From assembly GCA_946478645.1 (NCBI GenBank), contig CAMLCW010000035.1, forward strand, positions 1 through 22,891: a DNA stretch of 22,891 bases, written 5' to 3'. Under the pieces are notes generated by a model. It ran no database searches and was not told the DNA's origin. It saw only the letters and a program-made list of their open reading frames with translations. The stretch is from an uncultured Variovorax sp. (lineage in GTDB: Bacteria; Pseudomonadota; Gammaproteobacteria; Burkholderiales; Burkholderiaceae). The position numbers and the translations under genes are program-made. This document shows, piece after piece, positions 16,801 through 22,891 of the stretch (position 1 is the first letter of the stretch; every line of letters begins with the position of its first letter).

Positions 16801-17458
16801 CGTGGCGGGGCGCTATCCGTTCTCGCGCGGATCGAAGCGCGACGTGGCGGCTGGCGACTTCGCGCAGCTGTTCGCACCGGGCGGCATGATGGACGACTTC
16901 TTCCAGAAGAACCTCGCCTCGCAGGTCGACACCTCGGTCAATCCCTGGGCCTTCAAGCGCGGCATCGACGGCAGCGCCTCGGGCCGCTCGGCCTACCTCG
17001 ATGCGTTCCAGAAGGCGCAGGCGATCCGCGACGTGTTCTTCTCTGGCATGGCGGGCGGGCGCACGCCGTCGTTCACCATCGACATCCGCCCCGAGGACAT
17101 GGACGCCGCGCTGACCCAGTTCACGCTCGACGTCGACGGCCAGACCGTGCGCTATGCCCACGGCCCGCAGGCGCCGTTCACCGTCAAGTGGCCGGGCCCG
17201 CGCAACAGCAACCAGGTGCGGCTGCAGGTGACCACCGCCAACGGCACGCCGGCCGGCGGCATCGTGACCGAAGGGCCGTGGGCACTGCACCGGCTGTTCG
17301 ACCGCGCCTCGATCTCGGCCGGCAGCGCCCCCGAATCGTTCAATGCCACCTTCGACCTGCAGGGCCGCAAGGTGGTGCTCGCGGTGAATGCGAACAGCGT
17401 CTACAACCCGCTGCGGCTCAGCCAGATGAGCGGGTTCTCGTGCCCGGGGAAGTCCTGA
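13823..17458 (+). CDS. tssM: T6SS inner-membrane protein TssM (IcmF)
   Basis: This 1211-residue protein is full length for the family. Two N-terminal membrane helices (about residues 13-33 and 46-62) are followed by a cytoplasmic NTPase-like domain with Walker A GAPGSGKT at residues 148-155, VLIDTAGRY at about 193-201 and TKTDLL for base recognition. A third membrane helix lies at about 465-485 (ALIGVLMVVMLGAW). A long periplasmic region follows, whose C-terminal beta-domain (TLDVDGQTVRYAHGPQ, VKWPGP, ALHRLFDRASI) contacts TssJ. The Walker A motif is intact, unlike in some TssM proteins that have lost it. The start ATG overlaps the tssL stop by one base, with GGGAGG about 10 bp upstream. It forms the core channel with TssJ and TssL. 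Confidence 0.97.
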   Translation: MLRAIFRFIVSRDLWVFLGLLALAFLIWIIGPVVAVGRYRPLESEFVRIVVIALMFAVWLARVAWRKWRERRLNAQLLNQLRTPSAKEKAAKPEDAPEIKELQSGFTDATAILKNMRFGAGADGKGAGRFSVFDRQYLYQLPWYIFIGAPGSGKTTALVNSDLDFPLADQLGKAAVRGIGGTRNCDWWFTNEAVLIDTAGRYTTHESHRETDEGEWKGFLELLKKFRPRQPINGAILTISIADLPLADDAQRARHAMALRKRLLELRSDLGINFPVYVMVTKTDLLAGFNEYFGSLGRAERSQVWGFTFPIDDNPADPAKADLRERFHQEYKLLHQRLDERLPELLAAEPDPLRRAQAYLLPQQFASFEDILGTFLADVFNPSKFETAPMLRGVYFTSGTQEGTAFDRVMGAIKRYLAVNAPPAPPPGPGKSYFLKELLQQVIFRDAGVAGTNLRWYRRRRAVDIGGYALIGVLMVVMLGAWANSWRNNRDYVAEVDANAKAFNKAAARGELPTVVDSNSDIASALPVLDRLRDLPKSSEFDIGDPPLGHRFGLYQGDKLQAATDGVYQRALESVLLPQAAHRVEQALREASKSDAEYSYEALKAYLMLYDAERYDADYLQAWLLTDVDRKIGAGLTREQRTHLETHLQALFAGRVVTSPFAKDERLVTETRERLAGVPLAQRSYARLKRILLQTSPPNAFSIAEAAGAESALVIRRASGKPLTDGIPTLFTYRGYWDIFDKRLAETTLALEQEDRWVLQIRAPGMTDITSRELLLREVRRLYLTDYIRVWDEYLADIRLADSRSLLQSIQMTRVLSTSESPMSRLIRGAARETDLLRNHDEATRSLLDQAQNRVASTRERIEQLIGQPDGSQRRNTIPDRPETLVDNHFAPLRRMVTAPKNGGQAPIDATAALINELYTFLTATDTALRSGNIPPSSDAVTKVQAEAGRLPVPFQGMLNDLSATASSKAAAVTRQNIGQSAAATIGQFCNRAVAGRYPFSRGSKRDVAAGDFAQLFAPGGMMDDFFQKNLASQVDTSVNPWAFKRGIDGSASGRSAYLDAFQKAQAIRDVFFSGMAGGRTPSFTIDIRPEDMDAALTQFTLDVDGQTVRYAHGPQAPFTVKWPGPRNSNQVRLQVTTANGTPAGGIVTEGPWALHRLFDRASISAGSAPESFNATFDLQGRKVVLAVNANSVYNPLRLSQMSGFSCPGKS

Positions 17459-17484
17459 GATGAACGACAGCTTTACCGCTCTTT

Positions 17485-17597
17485 CTCCCTCCCCCTCCGG
17501 GGGAGGGCAGGGGTGGGGGCAAGCGGCGTTGGCACCGCCGTCGGCCCTCTTCGCGCCGCTGGCCCCCATCCCAACCTTCCCCCGGAGGGGGAAGGAG
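17485..17597. repeat. REP-like inverted pair (REPIN-like) between tssM and tagF
   Basis: The 144-bp tssM-tagF gap holds two copies of a hairpin element in opposite orientation. Copy 1 has arms CCCTCCCCC (17487-17495) and GGGGGAGGG (17499-17507) with loop TCC. Copy 2 has arms CCTTCCCCC (17575-17583) and GGGGGAAGG (17587-17595) with loop GGA. Copy 1 is followed by a GGGGTGGGGGC tail and AGCGGCG (17522-17528). Copy 2 shows the same features reversed, with CGCCGCT at 17554-17560. The whole region is therefore one large imperfect inverted repeat, the arrangement typical of REP doublets mobilised by a RAYT transposase. No RAYT gene is present in the window. Confidence 0.75.
17592..17597 (+). promoter_or_regulatory. 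tagF Shine-Dalgarno lying largely inside the REP hairpin
   Basis: AAGGAG lies 5 bp before the tagF ATG. Its first four bases (17592-17595) belong to the 3' arm of the copy-2 hairpin. If that stem forms in the mRNA, the ribosome binding site is partly paired, which could lower TagF synthesis relative to TssM. The overlap is seen directly; the regulatory effect is inference. Confidence 0.6.
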
Positions 17598-17602
17598 CAA
17601 TC

Positions 17603-18301
17603 ATGAACGCCTGGATCCCGCCCGACGAACAGGTCGGCTGGTACGGCAAGCTGCCGGCCGCGGGCGACTTCCTCTACCGCCGCATGCCGCGCGAACTGCA
17701 GGCCTGGTGGGACCGCTGGATGCAGAACGGCCTCGGCAGCTTCAAGCGCTGGCCCGACGCGATGACGCGGCACTTCGTGGTCGCGCCGGTCTGGAACTTC
17801 GCCATTCCCGCCACGCACGGCGTGGACGCGGTGCAGTTCGGCTGCATCGCGCCGAGCTGCGACCGCGTGGGCCGCTACTACCCGGTCTGCGTGACGGTGC
17901 AGGTGTCGGCCTCGGGCTACCGCCCCGCCATGCTCGAAGGCTCGGCCACCTGGTATTGGCAATGCGGCAGCGCGTTGCTGCAGGCCATTCGCCATAGCGT
18001 GGCGCCCGACCAGTTCGACCACCAGGTGCTGGCCGCGGCGCACGGCGGCTTCCAGACCGCGAGCGGCGGCTCCGACGACATCCTGTCGATCCTCGGGCCC
18101 GCGGCCGGCGGCGGCGCAAGCCCGCAGCAGCGCCTCGGCTGGCCCGAGCTTCCGCTGTGCTTCGACGCCTTCGGCAGCACCAGCTACTGGTGGACCAACC
18201 AGGCCGACGGCTCGCCGCTGCGCACCGCGGCGCACGGCGGCGGGCTCAACACGCCGCTGTTCTCGAAACTTTTTTCCCAGGGGCATGTGCCATGGGCATG
18301 A
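17603..18301 (+). CDS. tagF: T6SS-associated regulator TagF
   Basis: This 232-residue protein matches TagF (ImpM family), a negative post-translational modulator of T6SS assembly that acts with FHA proteins. Diagnostic pieces are GWYGKLPAAGDFLYRRMP at residues about 11-28, LQAWWDRWM, WNFAIPA, the GRYYPVCV segment, and a C-terminal SYWWTNQ. An in-frame extension upstream to 17513 would translate the REP repeat, so ATG 17603 is taken as the start. It lies between tssM and the kinase gene, 37 bp before the latter. In Pseudomonas TagF is fused to or grouped with the phosphatase; here it is a stand-alone protein. Confidence 0.94.
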   Translation: MNAWIPPDEQVGWYGKLPAAGDFLYRRMPRELQAWWDRWMQNGLGSFKRWPDAMTRHFVVAPVWNFAIPATHGVDAVQFGCIAPSCDRVGRYYPVCVTVQVSASGYRPAMLEGSATWYWQCGSALLQAIRHSVAPDQFDHQVLAAAHGGFQTASGGSDDILSILGPAAGGGASPQQRLGWPELPLCFDAFGSTSYWWTNQADGSPLRTAAHGGGLNTPLFSKLFSQGHVPWA

Positions 18302-18338
18302 GCGAACAACACAAGATCCGACGTGCGGGAGGAGATGC

Positions 18339-20285
18339 ATGACGACGACTGCCAGCAGCACGGGCGAGCCGCAGGAGCGGCCGCATCCGCTCGCCGTGGG
18401 CCATCGGCTGGACGAGTTCGAACTGCGCGAGGTGATCGGCGAAGGCGGCTTCGGCATCGTCTACCGCGCCTACGACCACTCGCTGCAACGCGAGGTCGCC
18501 ATCAAGGAATACATGCCGTCGATGCTCGCGCGCCGCGTGGGCGACGACAGCGTGCACGTGCGCTCCGACCGGCTCACCGCCACCTTCCAGGCCGGCCTGC
18601 GCAGCTTCATCAACGAGGCCCGCACGCTCGCGCAGTTCAGCCATCCGGCGCTGGTGCGGGTGCACCGCTTCTGGGAGGCCAACTCCACCGCCTACATGGC
18701 GATCCAGCTCTACCGCGGCCGCACGCTCCGGCGCGTGGCCGAGGAAGAGCCCGCGAAGATCTCCGAAGCCTGGCTGCTCGGCATGCTCGGCCCGCTGCTC
18801 GGCGCGCTCGAGACGCTGCACCGCAGCCAGTGCTTCCACCGTGACATCGCGCCCGACAACATCTTCATCCAGCACGACGACGACCTGCCGGTGCTGCTCG
18901 ACTTCGGCGCCGCGCGCAAGTCGATCGCCGACCTCGTCGACGAAGTGGCGGTGATGGTGAAGTCGGGCTATTCGCCGATCGAGCAGTACGCCGACGACAA
19001 CACGCTGCTGCAGGGCGCGTGGACCGATCTCTACGCGCTCGGCGCGGTGCTGTACCGCGCGGTCACCGGGGCCCCGCCGCCCTCGGCCGTGGTGCGCAGC
19101 GTGCAGGACGCCTACGTGCCGCTGTCGTCGCTGGGCCGCAGCGACCTGAGCCCGGCCTTCTGCGCGGCCATCGACCACACGCTCGCGGTGCACAGCAAGG
19201 ACCGCACACAGACCGTGGCCGCGTTCGCGGCGGAGCTCGGGCTCGTGAAGCTCGGCGAGACCTACGTGAGCGGGCGCGCGGCGCCGACGGTGATCGTGCC
19301 GCCATCGCTGCCGCCTGTGCAGGCCGAGCCGCCGGTGGCGCCGCCGCAGCAGGCTGCGCTGCCGCCGGCCGTGCCCGAGGTCGCGCCTGCGCGCGAACCC
19401 GCGCCCAAGCCGAAGCCCGCCGCGGCCACACCCGTGCCACCCAAGCCCGTCAAGAAGGCGTCCCGCCCGCCGTGGGGCGTGGTCGGCGTGCTCGTGATCG
19501 CGCTCATCGCCGTCGGCAGCTGGATCGGCCTGCACCTGAGCGGGGGCCGGCAAGACGACAACCGCACCGCCATGGTCCCGGTGCCGCCGCCTTCCGAGCC
19601 GATGTCCGCCACCGCGCCGCCGCCCGCGGCCATGCCGCCTGGCACGGCCGACCCCGCAGCAGCAGCAGCTGCAGCAGCGCCCGCCGCTTCTGCGCCGGCC
19701 AGTGCGCCGGCCGGCCCGCTCACGCCGCTCGACAACGTGCCGGTCGCCGCACCCCTTCCCGCCGCGGCGCCGGCTGCACCGGCCGAGCCGGCGCAGGCGC
19801 CCGCGCCGTCACCGGAGGCCGCGCTCGCCCTCACCGAGATCGAGGACTGGAACCTCGCGCAGGCCGAGAACACGCGCGAAGGCTACGAGGCCTACCTGCG
19901 CCGCTATCGCCGCGGCCCGCATGCGCGCGATGCGCGCAATGCCATCGCCGAACTGAACCGCCAGGCGCAGGCGCAGCCGCCCGCGCCGGTGCCCTCGACA
20001 AACCCGGTGCCCACCGTGATCGCCGGCGGCGCGCCGCTGCCCGCCACGCCGGCGCCGCCCGTCGCGGCACCCGGCAACGGCCGCGTGCAGTTCAACATCC
20101 GGCCCTGGGGCCAGGTCTTCGTCGACGGCGTCGACCGCGGCGTGAGCCCGCCGCTCAAGACGCTGTCGCTGCGCCCTGGCATCTACAACGTCGAGGTGCG
20201 CAACGGCGACCTCGAGGTGTTCCGCCAGCGCGTGACGGTGCAGGACGGCAAGTCGGCGCCGGTGGTGAGCCACGAGTTCAAGTAG
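18339..20285 (+). CDS. ppkA: transmembrane Ser/Thr kinase (PpkA-type) with a C-terminal PEGA domain
   Basis: This 648-residue Hanks-type kinase contains the Gly loop GEGGFG (residues 34-39), VAIK (Lys56), the catalytic HRDIAPDN with Asp169, DFG with Asp188, and GYSPIEQY in place of the APE region. The HRD loop has Ala where most active kinases have Lys, a variant also seen in other bacterial kinases. After the kinase domain come a Pro/Ala linker, one membrane helix (about 380-398, VVGVLVIALIAVGSWIGL) and a long Ala/Pro periplasmic linker. A helical TPR-like stretch (NLAQAENTREGYEAYLRRY) and a PEGA domain at about 582-648 (QVFVDGVDRGVSPPLKTLSLRPG) follow. The best-known PpkA has a von Willebrand domain instead. 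It probably phosphorylates TagH or another T6SS protein, opposed by the phosphatase at 7066. The start has GGGAGGAG upstream. The last 8 bp overlap the convergent glycosidase gene. Confidence 0.93.
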   Translation: MTTTASSTGEPQERPHPLAVGHRLDEFELREVIGEGGFGIVYRAYDHSLQREVAIKEYMPSMLARRVGDDSVHVRSDRLTATFQAGLRSFINEARTLAQFSHPALVRVHRFWEANSTAYMAIQLYRGRTLRRVAEEEPAKISEAWLLGMLGPLLGALETLHRSQCFHRDIAPDNIFIQHDDDLPVLLDFGAARKSIADLVDEVAVMVKSGYSPIEQYADDNTLLQGAWTDLYALGAVLYRAVTGAPPPSAVVRSVQDAYVPLSSLGRSDLSPAFCAAIDHTLAVHSKDRTQTVAAFAAELGLVKLGETYVSGRAAPTVIVPPSLPPVQAEPPVAPPQQAALPPAVPEVAPAREPAPKPKPAAATPVPPKPVKKASRPPWGVVGVLVIALIAVGSWIGLHLSGGRQDDNRTAMVPVPPPSEPMSATAPPPAAMPPGTADPAAAAAAAAPAASAPASAPAGPLTPLDNVPVAAPLPAAAPAAPAEPAQAPAPSPEAALALTEIEDWNLAQAENTREGYEAYLRRYRRGPHARDARNAIAELNRQAQAQPPAPVPSTNPVPTVIAGGAPLPATPAPPVAAPGNGRVQFNIRPWGQVFVDGVDRGVSPPLKTLSLRPGIYNVEVRNGDLEVFRQRVTVQDGKSAPVVSHEFK

Positions 20286-21417
20286 GGGCGCCGGGACCCG
20301 CCTGGCGCCGCATGGCGCGCACCCGCTGTGCGGCCTGAATGATCTGCGCCTCGCTCAGTTGCCCCCGTGCGATGGCCGACCGGACCCAGCCGACCGCGCG
20401 CTGCGGCAGCAAGGGGTCGTAGCCGAAGAGGTTCTTGATCATGAGCAGGTCGCTGCCGGCTGCGATCGCCTGCACCACCGCCTGCTTGCGGCCCATGATG
20501 CGGCTGACCGCCTTCATGTCGAGATCGTCCGTGACGACGGCGCCCCGGTAGCCCAGCCGCCCGCGCAGCAGCCCGGTCACCATCGGTGCCGAGAGCGTGG
20601 CGGGCAGGCCGTCGGGGTCGACTGGATCCAGCCGCAGATGCCCCGTCATCACCATGGGCGGCGCATGGGCCGAACCGATCAGGCCGGCGAACGGCGCCAG
20701 TTCAGCCTCGGACCAGCTGGCCGAGATGTCGGCGGCGCCTTCGTGGCTGTCGCTCGGCGCGCGCCCATGGCCGGGAAAGTGCTTGGCCGCGCAGGCCACC
20801 CCCGCGCTCGCGAAGCCCGCGACGAAGGCCTCGGCATAGGCCACGATGCGGTCCGGATCGGCAGCGTAGGCGCGCCCGAAGACGCCGATCGCAGGATTGG
20901 CAGGGTCGTCGAAGTCCACCACCGGACCGAGATTGATGTTGAAGCCGAGCGAGGCCAGTTCGCGCCCCGCCTGGGCGTAGAGATCGCGCGCTGCCGCGGG
21001 CGGCATCGTGCGGGCAACGTCCCGCGCCGCAGGCAGGCGGGTGAAGCCCTGCGCCTCGGTGAGCCGCTGCACGATGCCACCTTCGTGGTCGATGGCCAGG
21101 AGCGGCGCGGCGCCACCGGCGCGGAACAGGCGCAGCAGGCCGTCCAGCTGGTCGGCCGTGCCGATGTTCTGGTTGACGAAGAAGACCGCGCCCACTTCGC
21201 CCCGGCGCGCCTGGCGGGCCAGCAGGCGCGCCGAAAGCGAGGCGCTGCTCGCACCGTGGAAGCCGACCAGCAGCAGGTCGGACACCGCGTCGGCCAGTTC
21301 GTCGCGCGGGCGGAACCAGCCGAACCATGCGACCGGGTAGGCACACATGCCGAGCGCCATGCCCAGCCCCGCGCGGGCCATGCGCGCGAGCCGCGCGAGA
21401 GAACGGCGGATGTTCAT
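20278..21417 (-). CDS. NagZ-like family 3 glycoside hydrolase with N-terminal hydrophobic segment
   Basis: This 379-residue protein has GH3 N-acetyl-beta-glucosaminidase motifs: AIDHEGGIVQRL at residues about 108-119, KHFPGHG at 212-218, DSHEG with Asp223 and His225 (the NagZ-type acid/base dyad), and VVTDDLDM with the nucleophile Asp at 297. It should cleave N-acetylglucosamine from muropeptides or similar glycans. Typical NagZ is cytosolic and starts at the barrel. This one has a basic start followed by a hydrophobic run (about residues 13-35, GLGMALGMCAYPVAWFGWF) and then Arg, so it may be membrane-anchored or exported. It does not belong to the T6SS operon but runs convergent to it. It is downstream of, and co-directional with, the NRPS-like gene, so it may share that transcript. 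Confidence 0.88.
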   Translation of the reverse strand: MNIRRSLARLARMARAGLGMALGMCAYPVAWFGWFRPRDELADAVSDLLLVGFHGASSASLSARLLARQARRGEVGAVFFVNQNIGTADQLDGLLRLFRAGGAAPLLAIDHEGGIVQRLTEAQGFTRLPAARDVARTMPPAAARDLYAQAGRELASLGFNINLGPVVDFDDPANPAIGVFGRAYAADPDRIVAYAEAFVAGFASAGVACAAKHFPGHGRAPSDSHEGAADISASWSEAELAPFAGLIGSAHAPPMVMTGHLRLDPVDPDGLPATLSAPMVTGLLRGRLGYRGAVVTDDLDMKAVSRIMGRKQAVVQAIAAGSDLLMIKNLFGYDPLLPQRAVGWVRSAIARGQLSEAQIIQAAQRVRAMRRQAGPGAPT

Positions 21418-21418
21418 G

Positions 21419-21519
21419 GGTGCGCCCTTGGCGCGGCGCTCACTGGTGCACCCTTGGCGCTGTGCGCCTTCCCGCGAGCGGGAGCGAGCTTGCTTGGGAG
21501 CGGCCCTGCGCGGCGCTCA
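21419..21519. repeat. intergenic repeats between the NRPS-like gene and the glycosidase
   Basis: Most of this block is the 99-bp gap between the two genes. GGTGCGCCCTTGGCGC (21419-21434) recurs with one mismatch at 21445-21460. GCGCGGCGCTCA (21431-21442) recurs exactly at 21508-21519, where it covers the NRPS stop codon. A hairpin TCCCGC-GA-GCGGGA lies between them (about 21470-21483), followed by GGGAGCGAGCTTGCT (21480-21494), which resembles REP-core sequences known from Pseudomonas. The gap looks repeat-derived; it may also act as a weak transcription barrier, but no T run follows. Confidence 0.55.
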
Positions 21520-22891
21520 TGCACCGAGCGCCGCGTGCTCGAGCGCCGCCTCGACCCGGCGCACCAGGTGATGGGCCAGGAACTGCACCGCGGGTTCCAC
21601 GCAGGCCAGGCCGTGGATGCCCGGGATGAGGTCGAGGCTCACGCCCGGCATCGCGGCCTCGTACGGCGCCAGGCCCGGCCCGCCCGGCCGCAGCGGATTG
21701 AGGAAGCTGTCTTCCGCGCAGATCATGGCCGTGCGGCCCGCGTAGGGCAGCGGTCGGCCCGGCTCGATCAGCACCAGCAGCGGCACTGCGTAGCCCTCGG
21801 CCGCCAGCTGTTCCGCGATGTGCCTGGCGATGGCGCCGCCCTGGCACACACCGGCCAGCAGCACGGGGCCGCGCGGCGCGAGCGCCGCGATCTCCTCGGC
21901 ATAGCGCGCGGCCAGCTGGCGGATGCCGCCGGGCCCGTTGTCGATCACGAGGTGCCCCGAGCGCATGCCGTGGACGCGAAAGCCCGGCGCGAGGCGCTCG
22001 GCCAGCGCCGCGAATTCCTGCTCCATCTGGCAGCACAGGAACAGGTCGTGCACCGCATCTGCCCCGCCCAGCGTCGAGATCAGGTGCTCGGGCGCGCGGC
22101 GCTCGCCGGGCCAATGGCCGCAGAGATCGCGCATGCGCCGGTAGATGCGGCTGGCGGTGAAGCCTTGCGGCCCGTCGGCGGCTGCAGCGGCCCCGTCGCG
22201 GTGCCACAGCAGCTCCTCGAGCTGCGTGGCCATGTGCGGCAGCGCGCCGAGGCGGCCGAAATAGCCCGGCGGGACGGCAACGCCGAAGTGTTCCTCGATG
22301 TGCTGGATCAGGATCAGCGAAGCAAGCGAATCGCCGCCGAGGTCGGGGAAGCGGTCGAGCATGCCGACCGGCTCCGCCAGCCCCAGCGTCTCCTGCCACA
22401 GTGCTGCGAGGCGCTGCTCGGTCTCGGTGCGGGGCGGCCAGTATTCCGAGGCGCGCGTGACGCTGCGGCTGCCGTGCGCCGCGATCAGCTTCTGCCGGTC
22501 CTTCTTGCCGCTCGGCGTGAGCGGGATGGCGGGCACCAGCTGGATGCGCGAAGGCACGGCGCTCTCCGGCAGCCATTCGCCGAGCCGCCGCGACAGCGCA
22601 GCCAGGTCGGGCGCGCCGTCGCCGGCGGCCTGCACGAAGCACAGCAGCGCCGGACGCGGTTCCTTGACGAGGCAGACCGCGGCGCTGGCCACGCCCGGCT
22701 CGCGCATCACCGCGCCTTCGATCTCGGCGAGCTCGATGCGCACGCCGTGCATCTTGACCTGCGTGTCGGCGCGGCCGATGAAGCGCAGGGCGCCGGCGCG
22801 GTCCTGGCGCACCATGTCGCCCGTGCGGTAGAGGCGCAGGCGGCGGCGCCCGATGGTCGCGTGCACGAAGCGCGCCGCGGTCTCGTCCGGC
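21517..22891 (-). CDS. NRPS-like protein, C-terminal part: adenylation end, carrier protein and thioesterase
   Basis: The frame is open to the window edge (Pro-Asp-Glu-Thr-Ala precedes the first internal GTG at 22866), so the gene continues upstream. In order from that edge, the adenylation domain C-terminus has YRTGDMV (A7), GRADTQVKMHGVRIELAEIE (A8) and TPSGKKDRQKL (A10, catalytic Lys). The carrier protein has DLGGDSLAS, with Ser as the phosphopantetheine site. The thioesterase (about 22130-21530) has AGVCQGGAIA and GIHGLA. The nucleophile motif has Cys (codon 21844-21846) instead of Ser, and the position after strand 6 reads LIEPG, with Glu where Asp is common. This organisation is that of a termination module, which would release an activated amino-acid or peptide product. 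The product cannot be read from here because the substrate-pocket region lies outside the window. Confidence 0.92.
   Translation of the reverse strand, partial: PDETAARFVHATIGRRRLRLYRTGDMVRQDRAGALRFIGRADTQVKMHGVRIELAEIEGAVMREPGVASAAVCLVKEPRPALLCFVQAAGDGAPDLAALSRRLGEWLPESAVPSRIQLVPAIPLTPSGKKDRQKLIAAHGSRSVTRASEYWPPRTETEQRLAALWQETLGLAEPVGMLDRFPDLGGDSLASLILIQHIEEHFGVAVPPGYFGRLGALPHMATQLEELLWHRDGAAAAADGPQGFTASRIYRRMRDLCGHWPGERRAPEHLISTLGGADAVHDLFLCCQMEQEFAALAERLAPGFRVHGMRSGHLVIDNGPGGIRQLAARYAEEIAALAPRGPVLLAGVCQGGAIARHIAEQLAAEGYAVPLLVLIEPGRPLPYAGRTAMICAEDSFLNPLRPGGPGLAPYEAAMPGVSLDLIPGIHGLACVEPAVQFLAHHLVRRVEAALEHAALGA

Noticed and set aside
18292..18342. Tiny open frame starting inside the tagF end
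   Set aside because: It has 16 codons, overlaps tagF and the kinase start, and has no sign of conservation.
13463..18457. A 1664-codon open frame on the minus strand across tssL, tssM and tagF
   Set aside because: It is antisense to genes with clear conserved domains and has Val/Arg/His-rich low-complexity sequence. Long antisense frames are expected in GC-rich coding DNA.

Overview
The window is very GC-rich and densely coded. It reads as part of a type VI secretion system (T6SS) locus of a beta-proteobacterium. Gene order, GC-rich codon use and the presence of a TssQ-type lipoprotein, a TssL carrying an OmpA domain and a threonine-phosphorylation module point to Burkholderiales, most likely Comamonadaceae such as Variovorax. 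That assignment is an inference from content, not a search result.

Layout. (1) 1-7056, plus strand: a spike and cargo-loading cassette. It holds the C-terminal part of a VgrG (its 5' end lies outside the window), a small membrane protein, a DUF2169 protein fused to a pentapeptide-repeat domain, a second pentapeptide-repeat protein, a DUF3540 protein and a DUF4150/PAAR-like tip protein. Spacing is tight, with ATGA overlaps. (2) 7066-10210, minus strand: tssQ-type lipoprotein, tagH (FHA) and a PP2C phosphatase (pppA-type). (3) 10211-10341: divergent promoter region. (4) 10342-20285, plus strand: tssJ, tssK, tssL, tssM, tagF and a ppkA-type transmembrane kinase. A REP-like inverted repeat pair between tssM and tagF includes most of the tagF Shine-Dalgarno. 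(5) 20278-22891, minus strand: a gene outside the T6SS, a NagZ-like family 3 glycosidase with an N-terminal hydrophobic segment. It is preceded by the 3' end of an NRPS-like protein (adenylation end, carrier protein, thioesterase) that runs off the window.

How the parts fit together. TssJ, TssL and TssM form the trans-envelope complex, and TssK links it to the baseplate. The kinase, phosphatase and FHA protein form the known post-translational switch for T6SS assembly, with TagF as a negative modulator. VgrG and the DUF4150 protein would make the puncturing tip, and DUF2169 is a known effector-loading adaptor type. The sheath, tube, other baseplate and ATPase genes (tssA, B, C, E, F, G, H and hcp) are not in this window.

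The least explained parts are the pentapeptide/DUF2169/DUF3540 cassette, which has no recognisable toxin, and the unclassified C-terminal tail of VgrG. Other points to note are a likely single-base frameshift at the end of the second pentapeptide gene, the hairpin over the tagF ribosome binding site, and a thioesterase whose nucleophile position is Cys rather than Ser.
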